A DNA stretch of 64,000 nt from Variovorax paradoxus NBRC 15149 (lineage in GTDB: Bacteria; Pseudomonadota; Gammaproteobacteria; Burkholderiales; Burkholderiaceae_C). A program made the position numbers and the translations under genes. The stretch's first letter is position 1. Each line of letters opens with the position of its first letter. The notes under the pieces were generated by a model. It worked only from the letters and a program-made list of their open reading frames with translations. It made no database searches and was not told where the DNA came from. Shown one piece after another: positions 12,100 to 21,330 of the stretch. The stretch lies in assembly GCF_001591365.1 (NCBI RefSeq), contig NZ_BCUT01000005.1, forward strand, positions 1 through 64,000. The letters run 5' to 3'.

Positions 12100-13953
12100 C
12101 TATGCCCGTGTCCTAAGATACTCAGCCAACTTCGCATCGGTGGCGTAGACGTAGCACCCTTTCATTCCCCGCGTCATCAGTGTGCGATACGTGTTCTTGA
12201 TAATCATGTCGGCCTGCCGAGCCGTCTCAGCCGGCTGCTCCTTCGACATCTTCACGAAACCCTTCATAGTCTTGTCGTGTCTATCGCGTGCCCTGGGCAC
12301 TGACTTCAGGGTGTCGCTGTCCATCACGAGGTCAGGCCCAATGATGACCCCAACGTAATCGACTTCCAGTCCCTGGCAGGTGTGGATACACCCCACTTGC
12401 AGAACTGATTCAGGCGCGACGATCCATAGACTTCCGTCTTGATCGAGATTCCACTGACGTTCGTAGTCGCCGATGACGACGTCGTTCTGTTTCGGATCCT
12501 TCCTGCTGTTCCAAGGCCAGCAGTAACCGGCGACCACGCGCGCGCGGTTGTTCCCGTTCTTTGCCTCAATCGCCGCATGCAGAGCGGATGGGTCATCGAA
12601 CACCTGAAAATCGAAGGGGATACCGTCGAGGGCCTTATTGGCCGTTGGACGGATTTGAAGCACGTCGTCCAACCACGCGAGGTAGCCGTTGGAGCCTGCG
12701 CAACGAAACTGCGATGCCAGCGAATATTCTTCGACCTCCGCTCCGCGGGCTGCGGCGAATTCACGGATGACTGCCTTGGACCCCACATCCTTGAGCGTCA
12801 CGCGCTGATCTTCGTCAATGAAAAAGATGCTGCACTTGGCCGACTCGATCAGTTCCTTGACCTGGTGGGTCCCCAGGTTCCCGTAGAAGCCGCTCTTCTC
12901 GGTCAGGCGGTGGGCCTCATCCACCACCAGCACATCGAAGGCATCGCGCTCGGCTTCGGTGAAGGAGCCTGATCCGCCGAACAGATTGACGAGGTGCGCA
13001 TTCTCTGGTGTCTGGATGAGCTTGTCGCTGTAGACAGCGCGCGGGGCTGCGTTCTTCGAGATGTATTTGACCGTCAGGCCATCGCGCAGCGCGGCAAGTA
13101 GGTTGACCGCCACGAGGGACTTGCCCGTTCCCGGGCCGCCTTCGACGATCACGACACGAGGCTTGCCGGAGGCATTGGCTTGGCGGCATGCCGCTTTGGC
13201 TGCCTCGAAAACCTCCTTCTGGCCGTCGATCAGCGTGAACTCGCTGTTGCCTTTGAGCAGCTTGCCGACGACATCCGCGAGCGCTTTGGAGGGCCGCAGG
13301 CGGCCGTTCTCAAGATCGAACAGCACCTGCCGGCCTCGGCCGTGCTTGATGTGCTGCTTGATGAACTCGCGCAGCCGCTTGCGATCCTCGTCGCCCTTCA
13401 GGAACAGAGGGGCGCGATCGATATAGGGCTGGTAGTGGGGCGCGTCGATGACGCCATCGGCGGCGTAGTTGTGCAGGTATGCGCAAGGGTGTAGCTGTAG
13501 CCCGCCGTCATAGACTGCTTCATTGAAGCCTTCCAAAAATGCCGCATAGGACCAAGCCTGATAACTGGGATGGACTCGCACTTGGCCCGATCGACTACCA
13601 GCGTGCAGCAACACGATCGCATCCCGGTCGGTGGCATCGACTGACGACCATTGCTTGAGTTCGACGACGATCAAACGCCGTGAACCATCGTCGGCGTGCC
13701 CCGCAAGGATCACATCGATACGCTTGGCCGTCTGCGGCAGGATGAATTCCACGGCCACACCCACGTCGTCGGCGATGGTTGGGTCACGCAGCACGCGCGC
13801 GATGTAGCCCAGCGACTCACGCCACGACCGAATTTCCGCCTTCGCGACTTTGCGGCGGGTCGCTGCTTGGTATTTGGCGTGAATGACGTCTTCGATGTCG
13901 CGGTCGTCATAGTCGATCAGAAACTCCCTCTTGTCGGCCTGGTAGACGATCAT
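12100..13953 (-). CDS. DUF2075-type protein: PD-(D/E)XK-like nuclease fused to SF1-like helicase/ATPase
   Basis: The protein has 617 residues. The N-terminal ~200 residues contain RIDVILAG...IVVELKQW, a D-x(n)-ExK arrangement typical of restriction-type nucleases. The ATPase half has Walker A EGGPGTGKS (~270), Walker B DVLVVDEAHRL (~345), FFIDEDQRV (~380) and a late HTCQGLEVDYVG motif like helicase motif V/VI. This matches the DUF2075 family, which is common in defence islands. Translation is coupled (ATGA) to the MazG-like gene upstream on the minus strand. The likely role is recognition and processing of foreign nucleic acid; the specific substrate is unknown. Confidence 0.82.
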   Translation of the reverse strand: MIVYQADKREFLIDYDDRDIEDVIHAKYQAATRRKVAKAEIRSWRESLGYIARVLRDPTIADDVGVAVEFILPQTAKRIDVILAGHADDGSRRLIVVELKQWSSVDATDRDAIVLLHAGSRSGQVRVHPSYQAWSYAAFLEGFNEAVYDGGLQLHPCAYLHNYAADGVIDAPHYQPYIDRAPLFLKGDEDRKRLREFIKQHIKHGRGRQVLFDLENGRLRPSKALADVVGKLLKGNSEFTLIDGQKEVFEAAKAACRQANASGKPRVVIVEGGPGTGKSLVAVNLLAALRDGLTVKYISKNAAPRAVYSDKLIQTPENAHLVNLFGGSGSFTEAERDAFDVLVVDEAHRLTEKSGFYGNLGTHQVKELIESAKCSIFFIDEDQRVTLKDVGSKAVIREFAAARGAEVEEYSLASQFRCAGSNGYLAWLDDVLQIRPTANKALDGIPFDFQVFDDPSALHAAIEAKNGNNRARVVAGYCWPWNSRKDPKQNDVVIGDYERQWNLDQDGSLWIVAPESVLQVGCIHTCQGLEVDYVGVIIGPDLVMDSDTLKSVPRARDRHDKTMKGFVKMSKEQPAETARQADMIIKNTYRTLMTRGMKGCYVYATDAKLAEYLRTRA

Positions 13954-14324
13954 GACTTTGGCAGTTGGTCGTACTTGGTGTTGACGCCGCGCGAGACCTC
14001 AATGGGGTATTTGGCCGCATTGGAGGTGAGTTTGGCAGCGACAGCTGCGTTGAGGTCGACCCCCAGCACATCAGCGAGTCGGATCAGGTACAGGGCGACA
14101 TCAGCGAGTTCGTCGCGCACCGCGCCGGCAGTTTTTGGCATCGAGGCGGCGTTGTGCGAGTCAGCCTCCGTCATCCATTGAAAGATCTCGGTGAGCTCAC
14201 CGACTTCACCCGCGAGGGCCATGACCAAGTTCTTGGGCGAGTGGAACTGTTGCCAGTCCCGGTCTTCGGCAAATTGCCTCAGTGCCCGTGCCGCACCCTC
14301 TACGTCAATCAAAGGATTTTCCAC
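13950..14324 (-). CDS. MazG-like (RS21-C6/dCTPase type) nucleotide pyrophosphohydrolase
   Basis: The protein has 124 residues. The metal site is intact: EVGELTEIFQW gives the ExxE pair and RDELADVALYL gives the ExxxD pair. The N-terminal FHSPKNLVMAL is typical of the dCTP-pyrophosphatase branch of the MazG-like superfamily. It hydrolyses (d)NTPs to the monophosphate and pyrophosphate. The GTG start is favoured by AAAGGA nine bases upstream, and its stop overlaps the nuclease-helicase start. Coupling of a dNTPase with a helicase-nuclease suggests nucleotide depletion or clearance of modified nucleotides during infection, which is inferred. Confidence 0.85.
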   Translation of the reverse strand: MENPLIDVEGAARALRQFAEDRDWQQFHSPKNLVMALAGEVGELTEIFQWMTEADSHNAASMPKTAGAVRDELADVALYLIRLADVLGVDLNAAVAAKLTSNAAKYPIEVSRGVNTKYDQLPKS

Positions 14325-14480
14325 GTCCTGTTCCTTTCATGAAAGATTGTTGCCGACTCTATCGGCCCTGCGGGGCCATAAGCCTTTGCGACAGTCGGCG
14401 CGCAGCGCAAGCAGACGGATTCCAGGACATGCGCCGAGAGCGGCGCGTAGACATTACGCGCGCCTGCGTGGACAACTGTT

Positions 14481-17400
14481 CTATCTGGGCGAGTCGTCGC
14501 CAGCGCCGAGCACGACCTCTGCAAGCGGTGTTTCCCAGTGATCTACCTGCAAGGATGGCCAGTATTCTTCGGGTGTTTGGGATCGTGTCCGCACCATTAT
14601 GGCTACGACATATGCGGTCCCTCGCTGAAGGGCGGCGTCATCGACGCTTGCGGCCAGTCGACCAACGATCTGACCGGAGGTTGAAAGGATGAATCGGCCT
14701 CTCACTTCGACGGAATCGCCGGTCTTTAGGGCGCCGATTGCCCGGTGAATGAGTTGGGCTGGCGCCTTCCTTCCAGCAAATCCAATGTCCATGCTGGTCG
14801 GGCCGAGCATGACGTAGCGGCGTTCCAGATCCGCTCGATGCTGTGGGCGGGCTCGTGGCAGCTGGTCATGGACGCCGTTCACGGTCCCAAGGTCTACGAG
14901 ATAGGGATTGCGTCCACCCTCTGCGCGCATCAGGGTCAACGATTGACGAGCGCGCGTCATCGCCACATAGAGGAGCCGCCGCTCATCTTCTTCATCCCAA
15001 CGCCAGTCGGCGCAGTCCATCACGATCACGTGGTCGAACTCCAGGCCCTTGGCGCCGTGTGCAGTCATCAGCTTGATGGCGCTCTCGCGGCCATCCCGTC
15101 GCATTTCGCCCGCGGCTTCATAGAACAGGTCGAGCGCCTCGGTGGCTGGAACGACGCCTGCCTGCAGCGTGGCGGCGACGTCATCGACGATATCGAGGAG
15201 ATCCAGCAACGCGGCGTTTCGGGGCTGGGCGCGCTGCAGATGGCTCAGGGATCTGCGCAGCGCGCCGAGTCGCACCATGCGCAGCTGTCGCCGCCTCAGT
15301 GCCTGGGCCAATGCCCAGCCTTCGCGCGTCCGCATCAGCGCGATCTGTCCTTTGGACGCCTCCGGGCCGGTGATCTCGCAGGGCAGGCCTTCGACATCGC
15401 AAATGACCCTCATCTTTTCCAGCGGGGCGTGTGTGCGGCAAAGCACCGCGATCTCCGAGAGCTTGACCGTCGGATCGAGGCGCCGGAGGCGCTCGATCTC
15501 CGCGTGGACCAGTTGGACCTGAAGGTTCGGGTCTGCCGGACTGGTGATCAACCGTACCGCGCCGCGGCTTTCCTGGTCGATCGCGGCCCAGCGTCCGCCT
15601 GGTGGATCGTCCTTGCGCCGAGCGTCAATCCGGATCGGGTGATCGACCTTCATGCGATTGGCACCGCGCTGGATCACATGGTTCGCGGCCGAGATGATGT
15701 TCTGGGTGGAACGGAAGTTCTCGACCAGGTAGGTGAGTTCCCCTTCATAGTCGGCCCGGAAGCGCCGGATGAACTCGATGTTCGCGCCCTTGAAGGAGTA
15801 GATGTTCTGGTCATCGTCTCCCACGGCCATGATGCTCAGCTTGGTGTCGGCGTCTGATCGCCGGCGGCCGGCGAGGGCGCTGACCAGCGCGTACTGCTGT
15901 TCGTCGATGTCCTGGTACTCGTCAACGAAGATGTATTCGTAGCCCTGCAGCAGGCGATCGCGGACTTCGTCCGCATCGATCAGGGCCGAGCTCTTGCCTT
16001 CGAGCAAATCGATGGCGTCCTGGAGCATCTTCCTGAAGTCGACACTGCTGGAGGTGCGCTCCGCCCCGGCGAGGCTGGTTCCGGTCAAGCGCAGCGCCAT
16101 CGCGTGGTAGGTCATGACCAGCACGCCGCGCGCATCGTCTCCGGCGATCGCCATCAGTCGGCGGCGCAGCTGGATGGCCGCACCTCGGTTGTAGGCCAGC
16201 GCGATGATGCGTCCCGGATTCACGCGCAGTACGCGCAGCAAGTAGGCGATGCGGTGGACGATCACCCGCGTCTTGCCGGACCCTGGACCCGCCAAGACGA
16301 GATGATTGCCTGTCCGCGGCTGCGTGACCAGGGCTTGCTGCACGGGGTGCTGCAGGTCATCGACAATGCGCTGGTACGACTCGTCGGTGGTCTTGCGCTC
16401 CAGGAGGTCCGTGCGCCCGCGGAAGAATTCCTTGATGAACTGCTTGTGAGGCAGGGTGAAGTAGGCCTTGACCAGCGCAAGCGCTTTCGCGGGATCTTCC
16501 GCGCCCAGCTTCGCGTACTCGTGCATGACGTGCGTCTGCAGCGTCCGTTCCTTGTAGAACTCTTCCAGCGGCGCAAACGATGCTTGATTGAACCGCCTGG
16601 CGGTGTCCTCGTCCATCTGGATGGTCATCGCAGAGCGGAAGACGGACCTGCCTTTGTCCAGTTCGAGCACACGCGTCTGGTGGAGGTAGAGCAGCGCATT
16701 CTCCAGCGCCACGTCGGGCTCGCGCAGCTGGGTCCTCAGAACCAAATCGTCGCTAAGTGCGTCGATCAGTGCCTGGGCCTTGCACTCCACCAGGCATGCG
16801 CCTTTGACGCCGTCGGGCACCTCTGCAAGCAGCCGCGTGAGCGTGACTTGGGCGACGGCACGGCGCAGTTCGCAGATCCTGCGAATCTGGGGCCAAGGCC
16901 GACGCAAGGTGACGCGCAGGGTGTCCTCGCCCAGCGACTGCAGCTGGATCATGCTGCGCTTGTCGTTGCCGGAGCCGAAACCGTCGGCCATGGACCGCAA
17001 GCATGCCCGGACCTGAGTGGGGTCGAGTTGCCCCTTTTCGTCGTCGAGCTTTAGGCGATCGCGCAACTCCGTGCAGACCGCTCGCAGGTTCAGGTGTTGT
17101 TGCGCTTCGTCTTGATCCGCGTCCGGGGCGTTTTCGGCCATGAGCTCGATGAGCGCCTTCTCCATGGCGCTCAAATACTCCAGGCGGGATGCAGACGCGC
17201 CCCTCACGCCACGCATCAGGCGCACCGTCAGTCCGAGGTCATTCACCAGGATGCCCAGCTTGGCCAACTGGTGAACGATGCGAAAGCATTCCTCCGGTCG
17301 GATGCCCGCGTCGAGCATGAGCTCGTCGGTGCTCAGTCCCTCGGGCGTGTCGGAGCGGAACAGGGCTGTGGCGACAGCGAGGAATTTCTGCTGAACGCTG

Positions 17401-19739
17401 GCGGAAAGATCCGCCTTGTCGATGCGCTCCTTGGCTTCCTGCAGCGAGGCCACCCGAAGACTGGCAGGGAAGACCTTGGTGGCGTTCTCGTTGCGCTTCA
17501 GGAAACCATAGCGCTCAAGCCACGACAGCGCCGTGGTGACCTTGGTGGAAGCGTCAGGGGCGTCGATCTCGATGCCGGTCCCGACGCTTTGCGCGAGCAG
17601 CTCTTTCGCCGAGATGACGATCTCGTCTTTTCCCAGCTTCTTGGCCTGGAAGCGCAAGGCACGCAGCAGCCCGATGAAATCCCGCTGCGACAGCTGGGAG
17701 GTGGAGGACAGGCGGAACTGGGTTTCCACGTCCTTGGGGTCGAACAGCAGGACGCATTTGGCTTCGTCCCCATCGCGCCCGGCTCTTCCAGCTTCCTGGA
17801 GGTAGTTCTCCAGGGAGCCGGGAATGTCGGCATGGATCACCAGCCGAACGTTGGGCTTGTCCACACCCATGCCGAACGCGTTCGTGGCGGCGATCACCTG
17901 CAACTCGCCGTCGAGGAAACGGCGCTGAGTTTCCTTGCGCAGATCGGCGGCGAGCCCGCCGTGGTAGCAGCCGCATGCAATGCCCTGTTGGGCGACAATC
18001 TGTGCGATGGTCTCGGCGCTCTTGCGCGTGGCGCAGAAGACCACGGCGGCATCGTCTCGTCGCAGGCCGTCGCGCAGCAGTTCCACGATGCGCTGCGGCT
18101 TCTCGCCGCCCGAGGTCGGCACCACGGCATAGGACAGGTTGGTGCGCTCGTGGCCGCCGAGGAAGGTCTTCAGTTTGATCTGAAGGGCTTCCCGGAAGTG
18201 GTCGCACAGGTCGTCGATGACGTCCGGCTTGGCGGTGGCGGTGAAACAGGCGATCGGCGCCTGACCGGGAAACTGCTCCCGGATGAAGCGCGAGACGTAC
18301 AGATAGTCCGTGCGGAAGTCGTGTCCCCACTTGGAGAGACAGTGGGCTTCGTCGAAAACCCAGGCCGCGATTTCCCGCATGCGGATGGCTTCGACGAAAG
18401 TTTTGCTTCTGAATTGCTCGGGTGAGACGAGCACGATGCCGATGTCGCCCCGGCGGATGCGGTCCAGCACATCTCGTCGTTCCAGTGGGGTGAGCATCCC
18501 GTTGACGGTTGCAGCGCACTGGATGTCGGCTTTCATCAGGTTGTCCACCTGGTCTCGCATGAGCGACTGCAGCGGAGAGATGACGACGGTCAGCCGCCCT
18601 GAGCGGCGGTAATGGACAAGAGCGGGGAGCTGGTAGCAGATGGATTTGCCGCCGCCGGTGGGCAGGACGGCCAACAGGCTCTCGCGTGCCAGTCCGGCAC
18701 TGACGATCGCGCGTTGCAGCGATGAGCCATCGGCGGTTGTCGGGTGCGCCCGGAAGCTGGGCTTGCCGAACAGAGAGGACAGCAGCACTTCAGGGTTGTG
18801 GTTCTGGCGGCAATATGGGCATTCAGGCTGACCGCAGTCGATCTCCCGCAGCTCGGCGATCAATTGCCTGACGGCGGGCAGTTCGTGGAAGACCCAGTGA
18901 GGAAGGATCGAGTTTCCTCCCGAGACACGGATCCAGCCCAGGGCGAACGCGATCGACCAAGGATCGTGGCCATCGAAGGAAGTCGCGACGTCGGCGACCA
19001 GCGTTTGCAAACGGGTGGCGCAGCAGCGACCCGCAAAACGGCTGGCAACGATCGGCCCGACCGCCTCGCCAGCGGGAGCGGTCTCCTCACGCACTTGTGC
19101 TAATAGCGTCGCCATGCTCTCGTCGTTGCGAAGCAGAAAGTGCAGCAACGCCAGCCACCAAGGCTCCTGCTCGTTCGTCTCCAGCAGCGCTTCGACGGCC
19201 TCTTTGAACACGTTGAGCGCGATCCGGGCGTCCTTGGTCGGGTTGTTGCGTTCGTCCGAGAGCAGCTTGTACCCCTTCACCAGCCGGTGATAGGGGTTGC
19301 TCGGGAAGGCGAGGGCGGACAGCTCCAGCGTGTCCAGCACCGGCCAGTGCAGGCACTCCAGATGCGGCAACTGGGCGCGCATCAGAGGGATGTCGTGGCG
19401 CCTGATGTTGTGGCCCAGAAGAACCTGGCCGTCCCGGGAAAAACTGTTGAGGGCTACCGCCACCGCGGCTGCTTTGCCAGGAGAACAGGTGCTGCGGTAG
19501 GTATCTGCGCTGTCAGATCGGACTGCGCCGACAGCAAAGATCTGGTTGCCCTTTTCCGGATGGGCCTCCACGTCGACGGAAACAATTCGACCCTCGGCAG
19601 CGATGCGCCGAGCACGTGCATGCAAGGAGTCGAGGACAGGCGTTTCCAATGAAGGCCAGCGATCAGCAGCAGGTGAGAGTAAGACGTTGTAACATAAAGT
19701 GTTGCTTCCAGGCTGGCAGGATGTCTGCCACGTGACCAT
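14481..19739 (-). CDS. Giant fusion: DEDD exonuclease - RecQ helicase - UvrD/Rep helicase
   Basis: About 1750 residues with three enzyme modules. Residues ~40-190 form a DnaQ-like 3'-5' exonuclease (IVSVDVEA, LLGHNIRRHD, PTKDARIAL). Residues ~340-720 form a RecQ-type SF2 helicase: LPTGGGKSICYQLP (~355), FDEAHCLSKWGHDFR (~460), TNAFGMGVDKP and QEAGRAGRDG. Residues ~1140-1640 form a UvrD-type SF1A helicase: AGPGSGKTRVI (~1148), VDEYQDIDEQQY (~1270) and AHGAKGLEFDHV (~1563). Both helicases keep their ATPase motifs. The start is uncertain. An upstream in-frame codon at 19829 would overlap the divergent gene at 19789, so the ATG at 19739 is used. It probably unwinds and degrades DNA in repair or defence and stands next to a nuclease operon. 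Confidence 0.85.
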   Translation of the reverse strand: MVTWQTSCQPGSNTLCYNVLLSPAADRWPSLETPVLDSLHARARRIAAEGRIVSVDVEAHPEKGNQIFAVGAVRSDSADTYRSTCSPGKAAAVAVALNSFSRDGQVLLGHNIRRHDIPLMRAQLPHLECLHWPVLDTLELSALAFPSNPYHRLVKGYKLLSDERNNPTKDARIALNVFKEAVEALLETNEQEPWWLALLHFLLRNDESMATLLAQVREETAPAGEAVGPIVASRFAGRCCATRLQTLVADVATSFDGHDPWSIAFALGWIRVSGGNSILPHWVFHELPAVRQLIAELREIDCGQPECPYCRQNHNPEVLLSSLFGKPSFRAHPTTADGSSLQRAIVSAGLARESLLAVLPTGGGKSICYQLPALVHYRRSGRLTVVISPLQSLMRDQVDNLMKADIQCAATVNGMLTPLERRDVLDRIRRGDIGIVLVSPEQFRSKTFVEAIRMREIAAWVFDEAHCLSKWGHDFRTDYLYVSRFIREQFPGQAPIACFTATAKPDVIDDLCDHFREALQIKLKTFLGGHERTNLSYAVVPTSGGEKPQRIVELLRDGLRRDDAAVVFCATRKSAETIAQIVAQQGIACGCYHGGLAADLRKETQRRFLDGELQVIAATNAFGMGVDKPNVRLVIHADIPGSLENYLQEAGRAGRDGDEAKCVLLFDPKDVETQFRLSSTSQLSQRDFIGLLRALRFQAKKLGKDEIVISAKELLAQSVGTGIEIDAPDASTKVTTALSWLERYGFLKRNENATKVFPASLRVASLQEAKERIDKADLSASVQQKFLAVATALFRSDTPEGLSTDELMLDAGIRPEECFRIVHQLAKLGILVNDLGLTVRLMRGVRGASASRLEYLSAMEKALIELMAENAPDADQDEAQQHLNLRAVCTELRDRLKLDDEKGQLDPTQVRACLRSMADGFGSGNDKRSMIQLQSLGEDTLRVTLRRPWPQIRRICELRRAVAQVTLTRLLAEVPDGVKGACLVECKAQALIDALSDDLVLRTQLREPDVALENALLYLHQTRVLELDKGRSVFRSAMTIQMDEDTARRFNQASFAPLEEFYKERTLQTHVMHEYAKLGAEDPAKALALVKAYFTLPHKQFIKEFFRGRTDLLERKTTDESYQRIVDDLQHPVQQALVTQPRTGNHLVLAGPGSGKTRVIVHRIAYLLRVLRVNPGRIIALAYNRGAAIQLRRRLMAIAGDDARGVLVMTYHAMALRLTGTSLAGAERTSSSVDFRKMLQDAIDLLEGKSSALIDADEVRDRLLQGYEYIFVDEYQDIDEQQYALVSALAGRRRSDADTKLSIMAVGDDDQNIYSFKGANIEFIRRFRADYEGELTYLVENFRSTQNIISAANHVIQRGANRMKVDHPIRIDARRKDDPPGGRWAAIDQESRGAVRLITSPADPNLQVQLVHAEIERLRRLDPTVKLSEIAVLCRTHAPLEKMRVICDVEGLPCEITGPEASKGQIALMRTREGWALAQALRRRQLRMVRLGALRRSLSHLQRAQPRNAALLDLLDIVDDVAATLQAGVVPATEALDLFYEAAGEMRRDGRESAIKLMTAHGAKGLEFDHVIVMDCADWRWDEEDERRLLYVAMTRARQSLTLMRAEGGRNPYLVDLGTVNGVHDQLPRARPQHRADLERRYVMLGPTSMDIGFAGRKAPAQLIHRAIGALKTGDSVEVRGRFILSTSGQIVGRLAASVDDAALQRGTAYVVAIMVRTRSQTPEEYWPSLQVDHWETPLAEVVLGAGDDSPR

Positions 19740-19788
19740 CTTGGTCGGTCGGTATTTATCCCGCTGAGGCGGCTCTTCCCAAACGCTG

Positions 19789-20931
19789 ATGGCTGTTGAA
19801 CTTTTGCGCCTCCAAAGTCCCGCTGCCATTCAAGCTGCACTGGACGAGTTTTCCCGCGTCGGTCGGACGGCGTTTCTGACGCGATACGGGTTTGGAAAGT
19901 CGCGCGATTTTCTGGTTCGCGATGGGAAGACCGGACAGTTGTGCGATTCCAAAGCCATCGTGGGAGCCGCTTTCGGCCATCAATTTCCCGACGAGGGCCC
20001 GCTTAAACCTGCGGACTTTTCCGGCGGTGAGGCCACGGTCGTTCCCAAGCTGCAGCGCCTCGGCTTCGAGGTCGTGCGCATCGGCGAGGACTGGACCTCG
20101 GACGAGGTGCAGGCCACGGTCACTTCTTATTTCGAGATGCTCCGTCTGGAAGCGGCGCAGCAGCGCTACACCAAGACGGAGTTCAATGCGCAGCTTCGCC
20201 AGCATTTGCGCGGGCGTAGCAAAGGTTCGGTTGAGCTGAAGTACCAGAACATCAGCGCCGTCTTGCACGACCTCGACCTGCCCTTTGTCCGCGGCTATAA
20301 GCCTCGTAGCAACGCGCAACTCCTGTTGCGGCAGGCGGTCCAGCAATTCGTCGTGGATCAACCGGGTCTGGTGTCCCAGGTTGTCGATGCGATGGAGGAG
20401 ATCAAGACGCCGGGCCAGCAGGTTTTTCACGCCTCCTTGGTGGGACCTCCGAACCTTGAGACCGTGGTGGAGGTGGCCGGGCGAGGGCCCAAAGTGAGGT
20501 TCCCGCGCAAAACGAACTGGGCTCAGCGCGACGAAGCGAATCGAAATCTTGGCCGTGCCGGCGAACAGTGGGTCATCGGGTTCGAACAGCGGCGGCTCGC
20601 AGACGCGGGGCATCCGGAACTGTTCCAGCAGTTGGACTGGGTTTCAGACCGTCTCGGTGACGGGATCGGCTACGACATCCTTTCGCATGAGCGGCCCGGC
20701 GAGCATCGCTTCATCGAGGTCAAGACCACCAACGGTGGCCACGCCTCCTCCTTCATCATCAGCCGCAATGAGTTGGACTTCGCCGCAGAAGCCGAAGAGG
20801 CGTTTCATCTCTATCGTGTGTTTCAGTTCCGCGAAGAGCCGAAGCTCTACATCCTCAAGGGCAGCCTGGCGGACCAGGTTCATCTGGAACCCATTGACTA
20901 TCAAGCGTCGTTCCGGCGTTTGGTTGGGTGA
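19789..20931 (+). CDS. Type IV-restriction-like nuclease: ScoMcrA-like head domain plus DUF3883
   Basis: The protein has 380 residues. Residues ~8-95 resemble the N-terminal head domain of ScoMcrA (YGFGKSRDF, CDSKAIVGAA). The C-terminal third is a DUF3883 domain: NLGRAGEQWVIGFEQRRL, WVSDRLGDGIGYDIL, FIEVKTTNGG and ISRNELDF. The GYDI...EVKTT arrangement is a PD-(D/E)XK nuclease core, with the lysine near residue 311. ScoMcrA cuts modified DNA (phosphorothioate or 5-methylcytosine), so restriction of modified foreign DNA is a fair guess. It is first in an operon with HIT and HNH genes (6 bp and TTGA spacing) and divergent from the RecQ-UvrD fusion. Confidence 0.8.
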   Translation: MAVELLRLQSPAAIQAALDEFSRVGRTAFLTRYGFGKSRDFLVRDGKTGQLCDSKAIVGAAFGHQFPDEGPLKPADFSGGEATVVPKLQRLGFEVVRIGEDWTSDEVQATVTSYFEMLRLEAAQQRYTKTEFNAQLRQHLRGRSKGSVELKYQNISAVLHDLDLPFVRGYKPRSNAQLLLRQAVQQFVVDQPGLVSQVVDAMEEIKTPGQQVFHASLVGPPNLETVVEVAGRGPKVRFPRKTNWAQRDEANRNLGRAGEQWVIGFEQRRLADAGHPELFQQLDWVSDRLGDGIGYDILSHERPGEHRFIEVKTTNGGHASSFIISRNELDFAAEAEEAFHLYRVFQFREEPKLYILKGSLADQVHLEPIDYQASFRRLVG

Positions 20932-20937
20932 TCTTCA

Positions 20938-21330
20938 ATGACTGAAAAGCCTTGTCCCTTTTGCGGCTTGCCTGCTGAGCGTGTCTTGGGGCAGAACGCC
21001 CATGCGCTCTGGATTCGTGACGGCTTTCCCGTTTCGCCCGGGCATAGTTTGGTGATTCCCAAGCGTCACATCGGGTCCTTCTTCGAAACCAGCCCGCAGG
21101 AGCGCGCCGCACTGTTGGAACTCCTGGATCAGGCCCAGGCCGCTGCAGCTACCGAATTTCACCCAGATGGATTCAACATTGGAATCAATGATGGCGCCGC
21201 TGCGGGGCAGACAGTGCCGCACCTTCACATCCATCTCATTCCGCGCTACCTGGACGATCAGTCTGACCCGCGGGGTGGTGTGCGGTGGGTGATTCCGGAC
21301 AAGGCAGACTACTGGAGTTCGCGCGATTGA
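20938..21330 (+). CDS. HIT-family nucleotide hydrolase/transferase
   Basis: The protein has 130 residues with the full histidine triad QTVPHLHIHLIPR near residue 98 and an N-terminal CPFCGLP pair typical of Zn-binding HIT proteins. The family hydrolyses nucleotide phosphoramidates and dinucleotides. It begins 6 bp after the DUF3883 nuclease gene, and its stop overlaps the TTG start of the HNH gene, so all three are one transcript. A HIT protein inside a nuclease operon suggests removal of a nucleotide adduct or turnover of a signal nucleotide, which is speculative. Confidence 0.9.
   Translation: MTEKPCPFCGLPAERVLGQNAHALWIRDGFPVSPGHSLVIPKRHIGSFFETSPQERAALLELLDQAQAAAATEFHPDGFNIGINDGAAAGQTVPHLHIHLIPRYLDDQSDPRGGVRWVIPDKADYWSSRD

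Noticed and set aside
16104..17054. Long plus-strand frames inside the RecQ-UvrD fusion
   Set aside because: No protein motifs, and the minus strand encodes continuous, motif-rich helicase sequence there.
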